Source: Vulcanimicrobiota bacterium (GTDB lineage Bacteria; Vulcanimicrobiota; Vulcanimicrobiia; Vulcanimicrobiales; Vulcanimicrobiaceae). Taken from it: a stretch of DNA of 64,000 nt. The stretch covers positions 124,001 to 188,000 of the forward strand of contig PLWS01000005.1 of the NCBI GenBank assembly GCA_003151115.1, written 5' to 3'. The translations under genes were made by a program, and so were the position numbers. The notes beneath the pieces were generated by a model that saw nothing but the letters and a program-made list of their open reading frames with translations, was not told the origin of the DNA and did no database searches. Positions within the stretch are counted from its first letter, which is position 1. The number at the start of each line of letters is the position of its first letter. Positions 37,858-48,181 of this stretch are shown here, piece after piece.

Positions 37858-37866
37858 TCGGTCGCC

Positions 37867-38958
37867 GTGGTTCGAAATGCGCAAGAGATCTGGTTTGCGG
37901 AAAAAGTCCGGCGCGCGGGTTTTCCCGATGCGGCGGCTTTTGCCGCACAATTCGACTTAAAACCCTACCGGCTCGAGCAGATCTATCGCGCTGCCGCTAA
38001 GGAGCTGGCCGAGAACGTCGGAGCCGTGACGCCGCTGCCCAAAGAGCTGCGCGCGCAGCTGGAAGCCAGCGATTTTCACTTCGACAGCGTTACGCCGGTG
38101 CTCGTGCAGCGTTCAAACGACGGTCAGACGAGCAAAGGGCTGTTCCGGCTGGCGGACGGGGCTGAGATCGAGGCGGTGCTTATGGAGCACTTCGGCGATC
38201 GCAACACCGTTTGCATCAGCTCGCAAGCCGGCTGCGCCTTTGCGTGCGCATTCTGTTCCACTGGCCAAGCAGGTTTCATGCGCAATCTTACCGCGGACGA
38301 AATCTTCGATCAGGCGCGCTATTTCGCGCGCGAGCTCGCAACCAAGGGCAAACGGATCACCAACATCGTTTTCATGGGAATGGGCGAGCCGTTTCACAAT
38401 TACGATGCGGTAATGAAAGCTGTAGCATTATTGCACGATCCGCACGGCCTGGGTTTGGGGCACCGGCACATCACGATTTCCACGGTCGGCCTTGTCGACA
38501 AGATCGACCGGTTTTCCGACGAGCATCTCCAGGTGAATCTCGCGATTTCGCTGCATGCGCCCAACGACGCCATACGCAGCGCGATGATGCCGGTCAACCG
38601 CAAGTTTTCGCTAGAAGAAGTGATGGTCGCTTGCGAGCGCTATATCGGCAAGACCAATCGAAAGATTTTCTTCGAGTACGTGATGCTGCGCGACGTCAAC
38701 GATTCCGAAGCCAATGCGCGCGAGCTTGCGGGCCTGATGAGGGGGCATCTCTATCACGTGAACTTGATCCCGTACAATACGACGCCCGGCGCGTCGTTCG
38801 CGGGAACGGATCAAGAGCGGATTTGGCGCTTCGCCGGAATTCTGGAGGCGGCGGCCGTACCCGTCACGGTGCGGCAGAACATGGGCCGCGATATCGCTGC
38901 CGCGTGCGGCCAGTTACGCGCCGAATCGCATAAAGGACGCTCCGCCTTTGTAACCTAA
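37867..38958 (+). CDS. rlmN: 23S rRNA/tRNA C2-methyladenosine methyltransferase RlmN
   Basis: A 363-aa radical SAM methyltransferase that methylates A2503 of 23S rRNA and A37 of some tRNAs. The Fe-S motif is AGCAFACAFCSTG (C123, C127, C130), followed by FMGMGEPFHNYDAV, ISTVGLVDKI and NLAISLHAPND. NMGRDIAAACGQL holds the C-terminal Cys that is transiently methylated. The GTG start at 37867 is nine bases after the glycosylase, with only a weak Shine-Dalgarno sequence. Confidence 0.95.
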   Translation: MVRNAQEIWFAEKVRRAGFPDAAAFAAQFDLKPYRLEQIYRAAAKELAENVGAVTPLPKELRAQLEASDFHFDSVTPVLVQRSNDGQTSKGLFRLADGAEIEAVLMEHFGDRNTVCISSQAGCAFACAFCSTGQAGFMRNLTADEIFDQARYFARELATKGKRITNIVFMGMGEPFHNYDAVMKAVALLHDPHGLGLGHRHITISTVGLVDKIDRFSDEHLQVNLAISLHAPNDAIRSAMMPVNRKFSLEEVMVACERYIGKTNRKIFFEYVMLRDVNDSEANARELAGLMRGHLYHVNLIPYNTTPGASFAGTDQERIWRFAGILEAAAVPVTVRQNMGRDIAAACGQLRAESHKGRSAFVT

Positions 38959-38969
38959 CCTCGAGCTCA

Positions 38970-40319
38970 ATGGAACGGGAGCCCGCAGCGGGGCAAGCTT
39001 CGATGGAAGATATCGCGGCGCTGGCGAAGCGCCGCGGCTTCATTTTCCAGTCGAGTGAAATCTACGGCGGCATCGGCGGGTTTTACGACTACGGCCCGCT
39101 GGGCGCGATTCTCAAACGCAATGTCAAAGATGCGTGGTGGCGCGACATGGTCGAAGTTCGCGATGACGTCGTGCCGTTCGATTCGTCGATCGTCATGCAT
39201 CCCAAAACGTGGGAGGCGTCCGGACACCTCGAAGCCTTCAACGACCGGCTGGTGGATTGCAAAGTTTGCAAACACCGTTTTCGGGCCGATCATTTAAAAT
39301 CGCGCGAGCAATGTCCGGATTGCGGCAGCAAAAACTCGTTTACCGAAGAGCGTGCATTCAATCTCATGCTGCGCACGTTCGTCGGCCCGATGGAAGATTC
39401 GGCGGCGATGGCCTACCTGCGGCCGGAAACCGCTCAGGGCATATTCGTCAATTTTAAAAACATCTATCAAAGCGCGCGCAAGCGGCCGCCGTTCGGCGTC
39501 GCGCAGATCGGCAAAGCATTTCGCAACGAGATAACGCCTGGCAATTTTACTTACCGCCTGCGCGAGTTCGAGCAAGCCGAACTCGAGTATTTCGTTCCCG
39601 ACGACGGCCAGGATCTCAAACGGTTCGAGGAGTGGGTTCAGCTGCGCAAGGCGTGGTATGCGAAGTATGGCATAAAGCCGGAACGTCTTCGCTTTTACGA
39701 ACTGACGGCGGATGAGCGGCCGCATTACGCCAAGGCGGGCATCGACGTCGAATATCTCTTTCCATGGGGCTGGGGCGAACTCGAATCGATTGCACATCGC
39801 GGCACGTACGATCTCGATGCGCACATGCGAGTCTCCGGCAAAGACCTGCGGTTTTACGACGAGGCAAGCAAGACGCACTATACACCGCTATTGATCGAGA
39901 GTTCGGCCGGCATGGATCGCACGACGCTGGTAATGCTCGTCGATGCCTACGAACGGGAGACTGCCGCCGATCCGGCCGGAAAACAAACCGAACGCATCGT
40001 GCTGCATTTTCATCCGCAGATCGCTCCTGTGCAGGCGGCCGTCTTTTCACTTGCGCGCAATAAACCCGAACTCGTCGAACTCGCGCGCTCGATCGAGGCG
40101 GGGCTGCGGACGAAGTTTCGCACGCAATACGACGAAGGAAACATCGGGCAACTCTACCGCCGCCAAGACGAGATCGGCACGCCGCTCTGCTTGACCGTGG
40201 ATTACGACAGCTTAACCGGACGCGACGTGACGGTACGCGAACGGGATTCGATGCGCCAGGAGCGCGTCGCCATAGAAGGGGTCGAAACGTACTTGCGGGA
40301 GCGTTTGACGGCGCCGTAA
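38970..40319 (+). CDS. glyS: Glycyl-tRNA synthetase (alpha2 type)
   Basis: A 449-aa class II synthetase of the homodimeric, archaeal/eukaryotic-like form (sometimes called glyQS). Class II motifs are present in GGFYDYGPLGAILKRNVKDA, AYLRPETAQGIFVNF, FRNEITPGNFTYRLREFEQA and SAGMDRTTLVMLVDAYE. An insertion carries paired Cys-x2-Cys motifs (CKVCKH and CPDCGS) that could bind zinc. The anticodon-binding domain is at the C-terminus. M12 (39003) is an alternative start. Confidence 0.95.
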   Translation: MEREPAAGQASMEDIAALAKRRGFIFQSSEIYGGIGGFYDYGPLGAILKRNVKDAWWRDMVEVRDDVVPFDSSIVMHPKTWEASGHLEAFNDRLVDCKVCKHRFRADHLKSREQCPDCGSKNSFTEERAFNLMLRTFVGPMEDSAAMAYLRPETAQGIFVNFKNIYQSARKRPPFGVAQIGKAFRNEITPGNFTYRLREFEQAELEYFVPDDGQDLKRFEEWVQLRKAWYAKYGIKPERLRFYELTADERPHYAKAGIDVEYLFPWGWGELESIAHRGTYDLDAHMRVSGKDLRFYDEASKTHYTPLLIESSAGMDRTTLVMLVDAYERETAADPAGKQTERIVLHFHPQIAPVQAAVFSLARNKPELVELARSIEAGLRTKFRTQYDEGNIGQLYRRQDEIGTPLCLTVDYDSLTGRDVTVRERDSMRQERVAIEGVETYLRERLTAP

Positions 40320-40361
40320 GTCCTTGCGGGCCTGCCGGAACGCTGGGGCGAACAGCTCCTT

Positions 40362-41285
40362 ATGGTCCGCAAATCTCCTGTATTTTTGGCGCTGGCCGGC
40401 TTGCTTGCCGGGTGCGGCGGCATCACAGGCGGCGGCTCGACGCCGACTCCGGTTGTCATCGTCCAGCATCTCTACGTTGGCAACGACAACACGCCCGGAA
40501 CCGTGCAAGCATACACGCTGCCGATTACGGCCTCTTCCACGCCGGCTTTCGCCTTTGCCTCGAACAATGTCGTATCGATCGGCCTCGATGCAAACAACAA
40601 CGCGCTCGTCGGCGATAACGCCGGTCATCTGCAATTCTTTACCGCGCCGCTCAGTGCGACAAGCACTCCTTCGGTAACATTTAATAACGGCTCGGCTTCC
40701 AATAACGGCCAGATCGTGTTCAATTTCGGCGGACAAGCTTTCGCAGCAACGACTTCAACGGCCGTGAATGTATTTACGCCGACGTTCACCAGTTCGAGCG
40801 CACCGTCGACGGTCATCAGCGGCGGTTTAGTATCTGCGATGGGTGACGTGCTCGACAACCTCGGCAACCTGTATGTCGCCAACGCGGGAACCGGCGGAGG
40901 AACCGGCAGCGATATCGAGGTTTTTGCGGTGCCGTACACCGGCGGGCCGGCAGTGACGACGCCGAATCAGGCGACGACCGCTTACCGGAAGATGGCCGGC
41001 AGCGGCAGCACGCTCTATGTTTGTTCGGTCGCCGGAACAACGGGCCGAATCGATGCGTACGGCTTGCCGCTGACCAATACGAGCGTTCCGGCATTCGCAA
41101 TAACCACCGGGGTCAATGTTCCCGAAGCAATCGTCTTCGACCAAAACGGCAACATGTACCTCGGAAATCTCGGCAACAGTACGGTTACCGTCTATACCCC
41201 GCCGTTCAGCGCCGCGAGCGCACCGGCGGTGACGCTGGCGTTGCCGGGAACGTTTGCCATCTTCGGGCTCGCAATCGGAAGGTAA
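40362..41285 (+). CDS. Lipoprotein with propeller-like repeats
   Basis: A 307-aa protein with a lipoprotein signal (MVRKSPVFLALAGLLAGC) and a short Thr/Pro tether (GGSTPTPVVI). Repeated strands follow (HLYVGNDNTPGTVQAYTLPI, NLYVANAGTGGGTGSDIEVF, NMYLGNLGNSTVTVYTPPFS). The repeats match the style of the 25-kb lipoprotein, so both belong to one family of NHL-like surface or periplasmic lipoproteins. No enzymatic residues are recognised. It sits six bases before ppdK, though a functional link is not obvious. Confidence 0.78.
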   Translation: MVRKSPVFLALAGLLAGCGGITGGGSTPTPVVIVQHLYVGNDNTPGTVQAYTLPITASSTPAFAFASNNVVSIGLDANNNALVGDNAGHLQFFTAPLSATSTPSVTFNNGSASNNGQIVFNFGGQAFAATTSTAVNVFTPTFTSSSAPSTVISGGLVSAMGDVLDNLGNLYVANAGTGGGTGSDIEVFAVPYTGGPAVTTPNQATTAYRKMAGSGSTLYVCSVAGTTGRIDAYGLPLTNTSVPAFAITTGVNVPEAIVFDQNGNMYLGNLGNSTVTVYTPPFSAASAPAVTLALPGTFAIFGLAIGR

Positions 41286-41291
41286 CCGCTT

Positions 41292-43961
41292 ATGTCCACA
41301 ACCGCAACCGCCGAAAAACCGATCTGGTTTTTTGAAGAAGGCAACGGTGAAATGCGCGAGCTCCTGGGCGGGAAGGGAGCGGGGCTCGCCGAGATGACGC
41401 GCGCCGGGCTGCCGGTGCCGCCCGGATTTACGATCACCACGCAAATCTGTTTGCAGTACTACGAGTTGGGGCGCCGCAATCCGCCGGGTCTGGACGACGG
41501 CATCGCAGCAGCGATGGCCGAGCTCGAGCGGCGGACCGGCAAAGGTTTCGGCGATCCCGCCAATCCGCTGCTGGTTTCGGTGCGCAGCGGTGCGCGCGCA
41601 TCGATGCCCGGCATGATGGACACGATTCTCAATCTCGGACTCAACGATCAAACGGCGGAGGGCCTCGCAAAGCTTTCCGGGAGCGACCGCTTTGCTTGGG
41701 ATGCCTACCGGCGCTTCGTCATGATGTTTTCAAGCGTCGTCTTGGGCATCGAGAAAGACCTCTTCGAAGAGCAAATAACGGCGCGCAAGAAAAAGCTCGG
41801 GGTCTCAACAGACCCGGAGATCGATGCGAAGAATTGGCGCGAGCTGGTCGCGGACTTCAAGAAGACGGTGCGCGAGCACGCTAAACGCGAGTTTCCGCAG
41901 GACGTGCACGAACAGTTGAAACTCGCCATCAACGCGGTCTTCGATTCTTGGTATTCCAAACGCGCGACCGACTACAGGCGCTATAACAAGATTCCGGATG
42001 ACTGGGGCACCGCGGTAAACGTGTGCTCTATGGTCTTCGGAAACCTGGGCGACGACTCGGGCACGGGCGTCGCGTTTACGCGCGACCCGAACACCGGCGC
42101 CAAACAGCTCTACGGCGAGTATTTGCGAAATGCGCAAGGCGAAGATGTGGTCGCCGGAATTCGCACGCCCGAAAAGATCACCGACCTCGAGCGCGAGCAG
42201 CCGGAAGTCTATCATCAGTTTGTCGACATCGCGGGCAAGCTTGAGCGCCATTACCGCGACATGCAAGATCTCGAGTTCACGATCGAACGCGGCAAGCTGT
42301 ACATGCTGCAAACGCGCAACGCGAAGCGAACCGCTGAAGCTGCGGTCAGGATCGCGCTTGACATGGTCAAAGAAGACCTCATCACCAAGAACGAGGCCCT
42401 GAGCCGTGTCAGCGCGGCTTCGCTCGACCAACTTTTTCACGCGCGCATCGACCCTAAAGAAAAGTACGACGTCGCTTGTAAAGGATTGAACGCCTCGCCG
42501 GGCGCTGCCGCCGGACAAATAGTTTTCGACGCCGACACCGCCGAAAAATGGGGCAATGAGGGGAAAGCCGTCGTGCTGGCACGCGTGGAAACCAATCCAA
42601 ACGACGTGCACGGCATGTTTGCCGCACGCGGCGTGCTCACGGCCAAAGGCGGCGCGACTTCGCACGCGGCAGTCGTGGCGCGCGGCATGGGTAAGCCGTG
42701 CGTTGCCGGATGTGACGGATTGCAGATCGATATGCGCAATCGCAGCGCGACTCTCGGCGGCAAGCCGATCGCCGAAGGCGATTGGATCACGATCGATGGA
42801 ACGACCGGCGACGTGATCGCCGGCGGCTTGAAACTGATCGATCCACCTTCGAAGCTGCCCGACTGGCTGGCGACGTTCTTGTCATGGGCCGATGAGGCGC
42901 GTACGATGGAGGTGTGGGCCAACGCCGACACGCCACAAGACGCCGTGAAGGCGCGCGAGCTTGGTGCGATGGGCATCGGCCTCTGCCGCACGGAGCACAT
43001 GTTCATGCAGCAAGAGCGGCTGCCGATCGTTCAGGAAATGATTCTTTCGGACACCCAGCAAGCGCGCGCGGAGGCGCTCGCCAAACTGCTGCCGTTCCAA
43101 CGCGATGATTTCCACGGCATCTTGGAAGCGATGCAAGGCCTTCCGGTAACGATACGCTTGCTGGATCCGCCGCTGCACGAATTCTTGCCGTCGCAGGAAA
43201 CGCTGCTGGTGGAAACCACCGAGCTGCGTTTGCGCGAAGGCGAAGAGTCGCCGGCTTACCGCGAAAAGATGCGCATTCTCAAACGCGTGCAGCAGATGCA
43301 CGAGCAAAATCCGATGTTGGGATTGCGTGTCTGTAGGCTCGGGATTCTCTACCCGGAGATCTACGCTATGCAGGTGCGCGCGATCTTTGAGGCCGCCTGC
43401 GACTTGAAGAAGCGCGGTGTCGACGTGCGGCCGGAAGTGATGATTCCGGGCGTCGGCACGAAAGAAGAGATGAAGTTCACGGGCGATGCGGCGCGCAAAG
43501 TCGCCGAAGAAGTCATTGCCGAGCGCGGCGTGAAGGTCGAGTACCACGTCGGCACGATGATCGAACTGCCGCGGGCGTGCACCGTTGCCGACGAACTGGC
43601 CGACCACGCGCAATTCTTTTCCTTCGGCACCAATGATCTGACACAGACGACGTACGGCTATAGTCGCGACGACGCCGAGGCGACGTTCATTCCGCGTTAC
43701 CTCGAACTCAAGATTCTCGCCGACGATCCGTTTCAAGTGCTGGACCGGCAAGGCGTCGGGTCGCTGATGCAAGATGCGGTGCGTCGCGGGCGCGAGAAAC
43801 ACAAAGATTTAAAGATCGGCATCTGCGGCGAGCATGGCGGCGATCCGTCGAGCGTCGCTTTCTGCCACGGCCTTGGTTTGAATTACGTCTCGTGTTCGCC
43901 GTACCGCGTGCCGATCGCGCGTCTAGCCGCCGCGCAAGCCGCGCTCGGTTCGCTGAAGTAG
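41292..43961 (+). CDS. ppdK: Pyruvate, phosphate dikinase
   Basis: An 889-aa enzyme that interconverts pyruvate, ATP and phosphate with phosphoenolpyruvate, AMP and pyrophosphate. An N-terminal ATP-grasp domain (GGKGAGLAEMTRAGLPVPPG, SMPGMMDTILNLGLND) is followed by the swivelling phospho-His domain (GGATSHAAVVARGMGKPC, His458) and a TIM barrel with GLCRTEHMF, SFGTNDLTQTTYG and the active-site Cys in GICGEHGGDP. Full length. It would provide gluconeogenic PEP or pyrophosphate-linked glycolysis. Confidence 0.97.
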   Translation: MSTTATAEKPIWFFEEGNGEMRELLGGKGAGLAEMTRAGLPVPPGFTITTQICLQYYELGRRNPPGLDDGIAAAMAELERRTGKGFGDPANPLLVSVRSGARASMPGMMDTILNLGLNDQTAEGLAKLSGSDRFAWDAYRRFVMMFSSVVLGIEKDLFEEQITARKKKLGVSTDPEIDAKNWRELVADFKKTVREHAKREFPQDVHEQLKLAINAVFDSWYSKRATDYRRYNKIPDDWGTAVNVCSMVFGNLGDDSGTGVAFTRDPNTGAKQLYGEYLRNAQGEDVVAGIRTPEKITDLEREQPEVYHQFVDIAGKLERHYRDMQDLEFTIERGKLYMLQTRNAKRTAEAAVRIALDMVKEDLITKNEALSRVSAASLDQLFHARIDPKEKYDVACKGLNASPGAAAGQIVFDADTAEKWGNEGKAVVLARVETNPNDVHGMFAARGVLTAKGGATSHAAVVARGMGKPCVAGCDGLQIDMRNRSATLGGKPIAEGDWITIDGTTGDVIAGGLKLIDPPSKLPDWLATFLSWADEARTMEVWANADTPQDAVKARELGAMGIGLCRTEHMFMQQERLPIVQEMILSDTQQARAEALAKLLPFQRDDFHGILEAMQGLPVTIRLLDPPLHEFLPSQETLLVETTELRLREGEESPAYREKMRILKRVQQMHEQNPMLGLRVCRLGILYPEIYAMQVRAIFEAACDLKKRGVDVRPEVMIPGVGTKEEMKFTGDAARKVAEEVIAERGVKVEYHVGTMIELPRACTVADELADHAQFFSFGTNDLTQTTYGYSRDDAEATFIPRYLELKILADDPFQVLDRQGVGSLMQDAVRRGREKHKDLKIGICGEHGGDPSSVAFCHGLGLNYVSCSPYRVPIARLAAAQAALGSLK

Positions 43962-43968
43962 GAATAAT

Positions 43969-45666
43969 GTGCGCGCAGTAAGCGTCGTTCTTGCGGCCAT
44001 CGGGATTCCGCTGGCCTTTGTATTGTTATTCGCTCCGGTGACGTGGGGATACGGCGGGATAACTGTGCGGTGGGTCTCCGGCGCAACGGCTGATTCCAAC
44101 TTTGGACAGGTGCGCAATATCGATCCCGATGGCCCCTCTGCGCGCGCGGGAATACGCGTCGGGGATAATTTTCTTTTAGATTACGGCGAACGCGTGACGT
44201 GGAATTCGGGCCGCGCCGGCGATTCGGTACCGATCCAGATCTTGCGCAACGGGACGCGCCGTGCGGTGCGTTTGGTGTGGGGTCCATTTACGCCGATGCT
44301 TGCGGCAGTCGAACAGTGGCGAAAAACCGGTTACGCGATCACGGCGCTCCTGGCGTTTGTGCTTGCGCTCTTGGTGGGTTTTCGTGCACGTGAGTCGCGT
44401 TTAGGTTCGATTGCAACATTCGTTCTGCTCGCGCTTGGTTGGCGCGCAATCGCAGGCGCGACGACCCTTGCAGCCTCCACTACCGCGTTAAGCGAAGGCG
44501 CGCAGTACGCCGTCTGGTTCACCGACGGCGTCATTCTGTCGGCAATGCTATTCCTCTTAGGAACGTTTCCGCCGAACCCGGGCATCGTCCGGCGAGTGCT
44601 GCAGTACGCTGCGATTCCCGCGGGTATGTTTGCGTGGCTTGCGCCGACCATTCCCTACGTGGCGTTTTATTTACCGTTTGCGTTTGCGCAGCAATTCAGA
44701 ACGCAGGTCGCAAACAATGGAATTCTCCTGGCGAGTTTGCTGCAACTGTTATTGGTCGCCGCCTGCGTCGACGCACTTGTGCGCGCACCTCTGACGTATC
44801 GCGCAGCAACGCGGTGGTTGGCAGGATCGTGGCTCGTCGCAGCGCTGCTGATGGCGGCATACGGTGTTGCCTACGATCTGCTTGTGGGCACTTTTGGTTT
44901 CCATTCCGTAGACCCATTGCCGTTTGTCGCCAATATTCTGTTCGCTTTCGGTATTTCGTATCCAATTCTGCGTCACCGTCTGACCGATCTGAACATTTTC
45001 GTGACACGCGCTACGATCTATGCGGTCGTGTTGCTGGTGATCGTCGCGCTGTTTGTGCTGGCGGAGTGGCTGATCGGCCGTCTTTTCGAGCGGGCGCCGC
45101 AATTCGTCGCGCTGATCATTGTCCTGGCTCTCGGCATTTCAGTGCGCTGGATTCACGCCTTCGTCGAAAGCCGACTGACGGCAATCGTCTTCCACAAACG
45201 CATCGCCGGCTTGAACGATATGCGTCGCGTTGCGCGCGAGGCAGACATAGCGACGGACTCGCACGCGCTCCTTCAGGTTGCGTGCGCGACCATGCACCGC
45301 GCGCTTGATATTTCCGCGGTGAGTTTTTACCTGCGCGACGGAAGCGAATACGTTTCGCTGCGCGCGGCCGGCGACGTGCCGTGGCCCGACGCCTTCGACA
45401 TGAATAGCGCGTTGCTGTTGCGCCTGCGCCGGTGGAACGAACCGTTCGAGACGATGGACGCCGGCGGCGAGCATCAAACGCTCGTCCTGCCGATGAGCGC
45501 ACGCGGAGCGCTGGTCGGATTCGTTTGCTGCGGGCCTAAGGCCGATCGCACGGCATACCTAGCGGATGAAACCGACGCGCTTGCCTACCTCGCAACCGAA
45601 GTCGGCGTGGCTTGCGCGTGGCTATCGCAAGAATCCGTTATGCTGCCGTCACTTTCGCCGGCATAG
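43969..45666 (+). CDS. PDZ - multi-helix membrane - GAF domain protein
   Basis: A 565-aa protein from GTG 43969 (AGGA upstream, seven bases after ppdK). After a first helix it carries a PDZ-like domain (VRNIDPDGPSARAGIRVGDN, about 45-105), then about eight hydrophobic segments to residue 390, and a cytosolic GAF-like domain (RRVAREADIATDSHALLQVA to EVGVACAWLSQ). The segment FAFGISYPILRHRLTDLNIF is typical of membrane regions preceding histidine kinases. No kinase, cyclase or methyl-accepting output domain follows. It is probably a sensor whose partner acts in trans. Confidence 0.72.
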   Translation: MRAVSVVLAAIGIPLAFVLLFAPVTWGYGGITVRWVSGATADSNFGQVRNIDPDGPSARAGIRVGDNFLLDYGERVTWNSGRAGDSVPIQILRNGTRRAVRLVWGPFTPMLAAVEQWRKTGYAITALLAFVLALLVGFRARESRLGSIATFVLLALGWRAIAGATTLAASTTALSEGAQYAVWFTDGVILSAMLFLLGTFPPNPGIVRRVLQYAAIPAGMFAWLAPTIPYVAFYLPFAFAQQFRTQVANNGILLASLLQLLLVAACVDALVRAPLTYRAATRWLAGSWLVAALLMAAYGVAYDLLVGTFGFHSVDPLPFVANILFAFGISYPILRHRLTDLNIFVTRATIYAVVLLVIVALFVLAEWLIGRLFERAPQFVALIIVLALGISVRWIHAFVESRLTAIVFHKRIAGLNDMRRVAREADIATDSHALLQVACATMHRALDISAVSFYLRDGSEYVSLRAAGDVPWPDAFDMNSALLLRLRRWNEPFETMDAGGEHQTLVLPMSARGALVGFVCCGPKADRTAYLADETDALAYLATEVGVACAWLSQESVMLPSLSPA

Positions 45667-45676
45667 CTCACTGTTT

Positions 45677-48166
45677 TTACTTACCGCGATCCTTGAGCTC
45701 TGCAATCGCGTCCCAGGCGGCGTTGCGGACGCCGGGCTCGGTGTCACGGGCCTCGACGATCTGCAGCGCCGGGATCGCGCTCTTCTGGTTGAGCCGCCCG
45801 AGGGCGCGTACCGCTGAAGATCGAGCGCGGAAGTACGGATCGTGTTGCGCGATCGCGATCAGGTAGTTCTCCACTAACGCGGGCTGTTTTTTCGCAATCG
45901 TGGCGAGCGCAGAGATGGCATCGAGCCGTTCGCTTTCGTTCTGGCCATACGCGGCGCGGGTCTTCATGAGCGGCACGGCGCGCATATCGCCGAGATTTGC
46001 AAGCCCGAGAAGCGCGCCACTCGCAATCGGCTCGCGGAACGCGTGGCGGCTCAGTCCGGCGACGAGAATTGCGTAGGCTCCCGGCGCTTTCGTTGCGCCG
46101 AGGCCGCGCAGCGCGGCTCCGGCGATCAATGGGTTGGTGGATGCGGACATTGCCTTGAGATCGCTCTCGAGGGCGGCGTTTGACGGGTGGTCGAGATTCT
46201 CGACTTCGCCGGCAGCCGCAATTGCGACGCGCGCATCTTTGTCGTGCAGCGCTAAGCGCACCGTTTCGGCATCATTGAGCGAACCCGCCGCGTCGAGCGC
46301 ATCGACCCGCACGCCGTAGAACGGATCCGCGGTCACGACTTGGCGCACGAATCCGGCCGCTGTCGGCTGGTCTTTCTTCGCGACCTTCCCGAGATTGCCG
46401 GCAGCCCACAGCCGGTCTCCGACGTAGGGCGCGTGAATCGCTTGGTAGCCGAGGTCGGCGACGGATTTGTCATCGACCAAGCCGCGCAGCACGTTGTTGT
46501 TGTAATCGAAGAGCACCATCACCGGCTGTGACACAACGTTGGGAATCGTGACGACTTGATGGTTGGCATTAGCGATCATGTGCGCGATGTTGGCCGCCCC
46601 GCCCGGCAGCGCGTTACTGTTGGAGCCGGCTATCCAGACCCCGATGTCGATCGGCATGCGGAACGGTTTGCCGTCGTGGTTTTTTTGCGTGACGTCGAGC
46701 GTCAGCGTTTGCGCTTTGGGATCGTAACTTTCTTTGACATAGAACTGCGGGTAGGCAGGCCGGTAGAACCATTCGTTTTCGAACCAGCTCAGATTTTCGC
46801 CCAGCGATTTTTGGATCGCAACGAAGAACTGATGCGTGTCCGCGTTTTTGTGCTGATATTCGAGCAAGTAATCATGCAGCGCGTGAAAAAAGCGCTGGTC
46901 GCCGTACATCCAGCGCAGCATGTGAAGCACTTGGCCTGGGCGCGGATAGCCGCTCGAATCGAACGAGTCCATCGCGTTGGCATAGGTGTACTCGACGATC
47001 GGGCGCCAGTAGCGCTTCGTTTCGCCGAAATATGCCTGTTGCGCGTGATAACGCTGATACTGGAATTCGGCTTGGCCGAAATTGTGCTCGAACCACAGCT
47101 CCTGGAAGTACGTGGCGTAGCCTTCGTTGATCCAAACGTTGGGCCAATCTGCCATAGTGACATCGTCGCCCCACCATTGGTGCGCGAGCTCGTGTGAGAC
47201 CAGGCCGTCGCAGGAGCGTTCAAGATCGTATTGCGGCGGATGAATTGCAAGTTCGGTTTGCGTGGTTGCCGAGGCGTTTTCCATACCGCCCGCGGTGAAA
47301 CGCTCGACGGTCGTTTGGTCGTATTTTTCCCACGGATACGGAACGCCGATGATCTTTTGGAAGTACGCGACCATCTGGTTCGTGCGTCCAAAGCACAGCG
47401 GCCCCCAGGGCACGTCTGCCTGCGACGTAAAGAAGTCGACGGGCGTTGTTTGCATCAGCGTATGGAACTTCGTATACGGTCCTGCGCTGAACGCGATCAG
47501 GTAGGTCGAGATAGGGGCCGGTTCGATCCAATCCCACGTGCTGCCCGAAGCGTTTGCTTTGTACGATTTCAGATGACCGTTCGCTTGCACGTGCCAGCCG
47601 TTTTGCACGGTGATGATTTGCTCGACGGGCGTTTTCTGATTCGGCTCGTCCCAAGTGGGAAGCCAGAGCCGGTTATCTTCGGCTTCGCCTTGCGACCAAA
47701 TCTCGGGCTGGTAGTTGGGATAATATTTGTCCGGGCGTATGACGTAGATGCCGCGCACGGGCGTGACGCTGTACTTCATTTCGATGGCCAGCGTGGAGGC
47801 AGCGTTGGCCGGCTTCGCGAGGTTGACGTAAAGATGATCGGTCGTGACATTAAAGCGCGCGGGGGCGCCGTTGACGGTTACGCTGGAAAAGCGTAAGCCC
47901 ACGCTGTTGAACGCAACCGTTTTCAGTCCGTTCGCCTTGGGCGAGATCACGTTGGTGACGTCGCCGTAGACTGCGCCCTTGGGAAAATTGAAATTAAGCT
48001 TGATAAGTGTGTTGTGAAAGCGGTACGGCGCTATCGCCGTCTTGTGGTAATAAGCCTGTCCGCGGCCGTAGGGGCGCGGATGCACTTTCGGCGGCGGCGC
48101 CGCGATCGCGGCGATTAAGACGATTCCCAACAGCGCGGCAATGGCCGCGCGCCCTGCATTCTTCAT
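45677..48166 (-). CDS. M1-family zinc aminopeptidase with HEAT-like C-terminus
   Basis: An 829-aa exported peptidase with signal MKNAGRAAIAALLGIVLIAAIAAP. The substrate-anchoring motif is GGMENAS (293-299, in place of GAMEN). Zinc ligands are H325 and H329 in SHELAHQWWGDD, and E348 in NEGYATYFQELW. The C-terminal third is a chain of HEAT-like helical repeats (AVRALGRLNQKSAIPALQIV and similar). It removes N-terminal residues from peptides, probably in the periplasm. It is convergent with the PDZ-GAF gene. Confidence 0.92.
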   Translation of the reverse strand: MKNAGRAAIAALLGIVLIAAIAAPPPKVHPRPYGRGQAYYHKTAIAPYRFHNTLIKLNFNFPKGAVYGDVTNVISPKANGLKTVAFNSVGLRFSSVTVNGAPARFNVTTDHLYVNLAKPANAASTLAIEMKYSVTPVRGIYVIRPDKYYPNYQPEIWSQGEAEDNRLWLPTWDEPNQKTPVEQIITVQNGWHVQANGHLKSYKANASGSTWDWIEPAPISTYLIAFSAGPYTKFHTLMQTTPVDFFTSQADVPWGPLCFGRTNQMVAYFQKIIGVPYPWEKYDQTTVERFTAGGMENASATTQTELAIHPPQYDLERSCDGLVSHELAHQWWGDDVTMADWPNVWINEGYATYFQELWFEHNFGQAEFQYQRYHAQQAYFGETKRYWRPIVEYTYANAMDSFDSSGYPRPGQVLHMLRWMYGDQRFFHALHDYLLEYQHKNADTHQFFVAIQKSLGENLSWFENEWFYRPAYPQFYVKESYDPKAQTLTLDVTQKNHDGKPFRMPIDIGVWIAGSNSNALPGGAANIAHMIANANHQVVTIPNVVSQPVMVLFDYNNNVLRGLVDDKSVADLGYQAIHAPYVGDRLWAAGNLGKVAKKDQPTAAGFVRQVVTADPFYGVRVDALDAAGSLNDAETVRLALHDKDARVAIAAAGEVENLDHPSNAALESDLKAMSASTNPLIAGAALRGLGATKAPGAYAILVAGLSRHAFREPIASGALLGLANLGDMRAVPLMKTRAAYGQNESERLDAISALATIAKKQPALVENYLIAIAQHDPYFRARSSAVRALGRLNQKSAIPALQIVEARDTEPGVRNAAWDAIAELKDRGK

Positions 48167-48181
48167 GCCCAGGAGGTTGTG

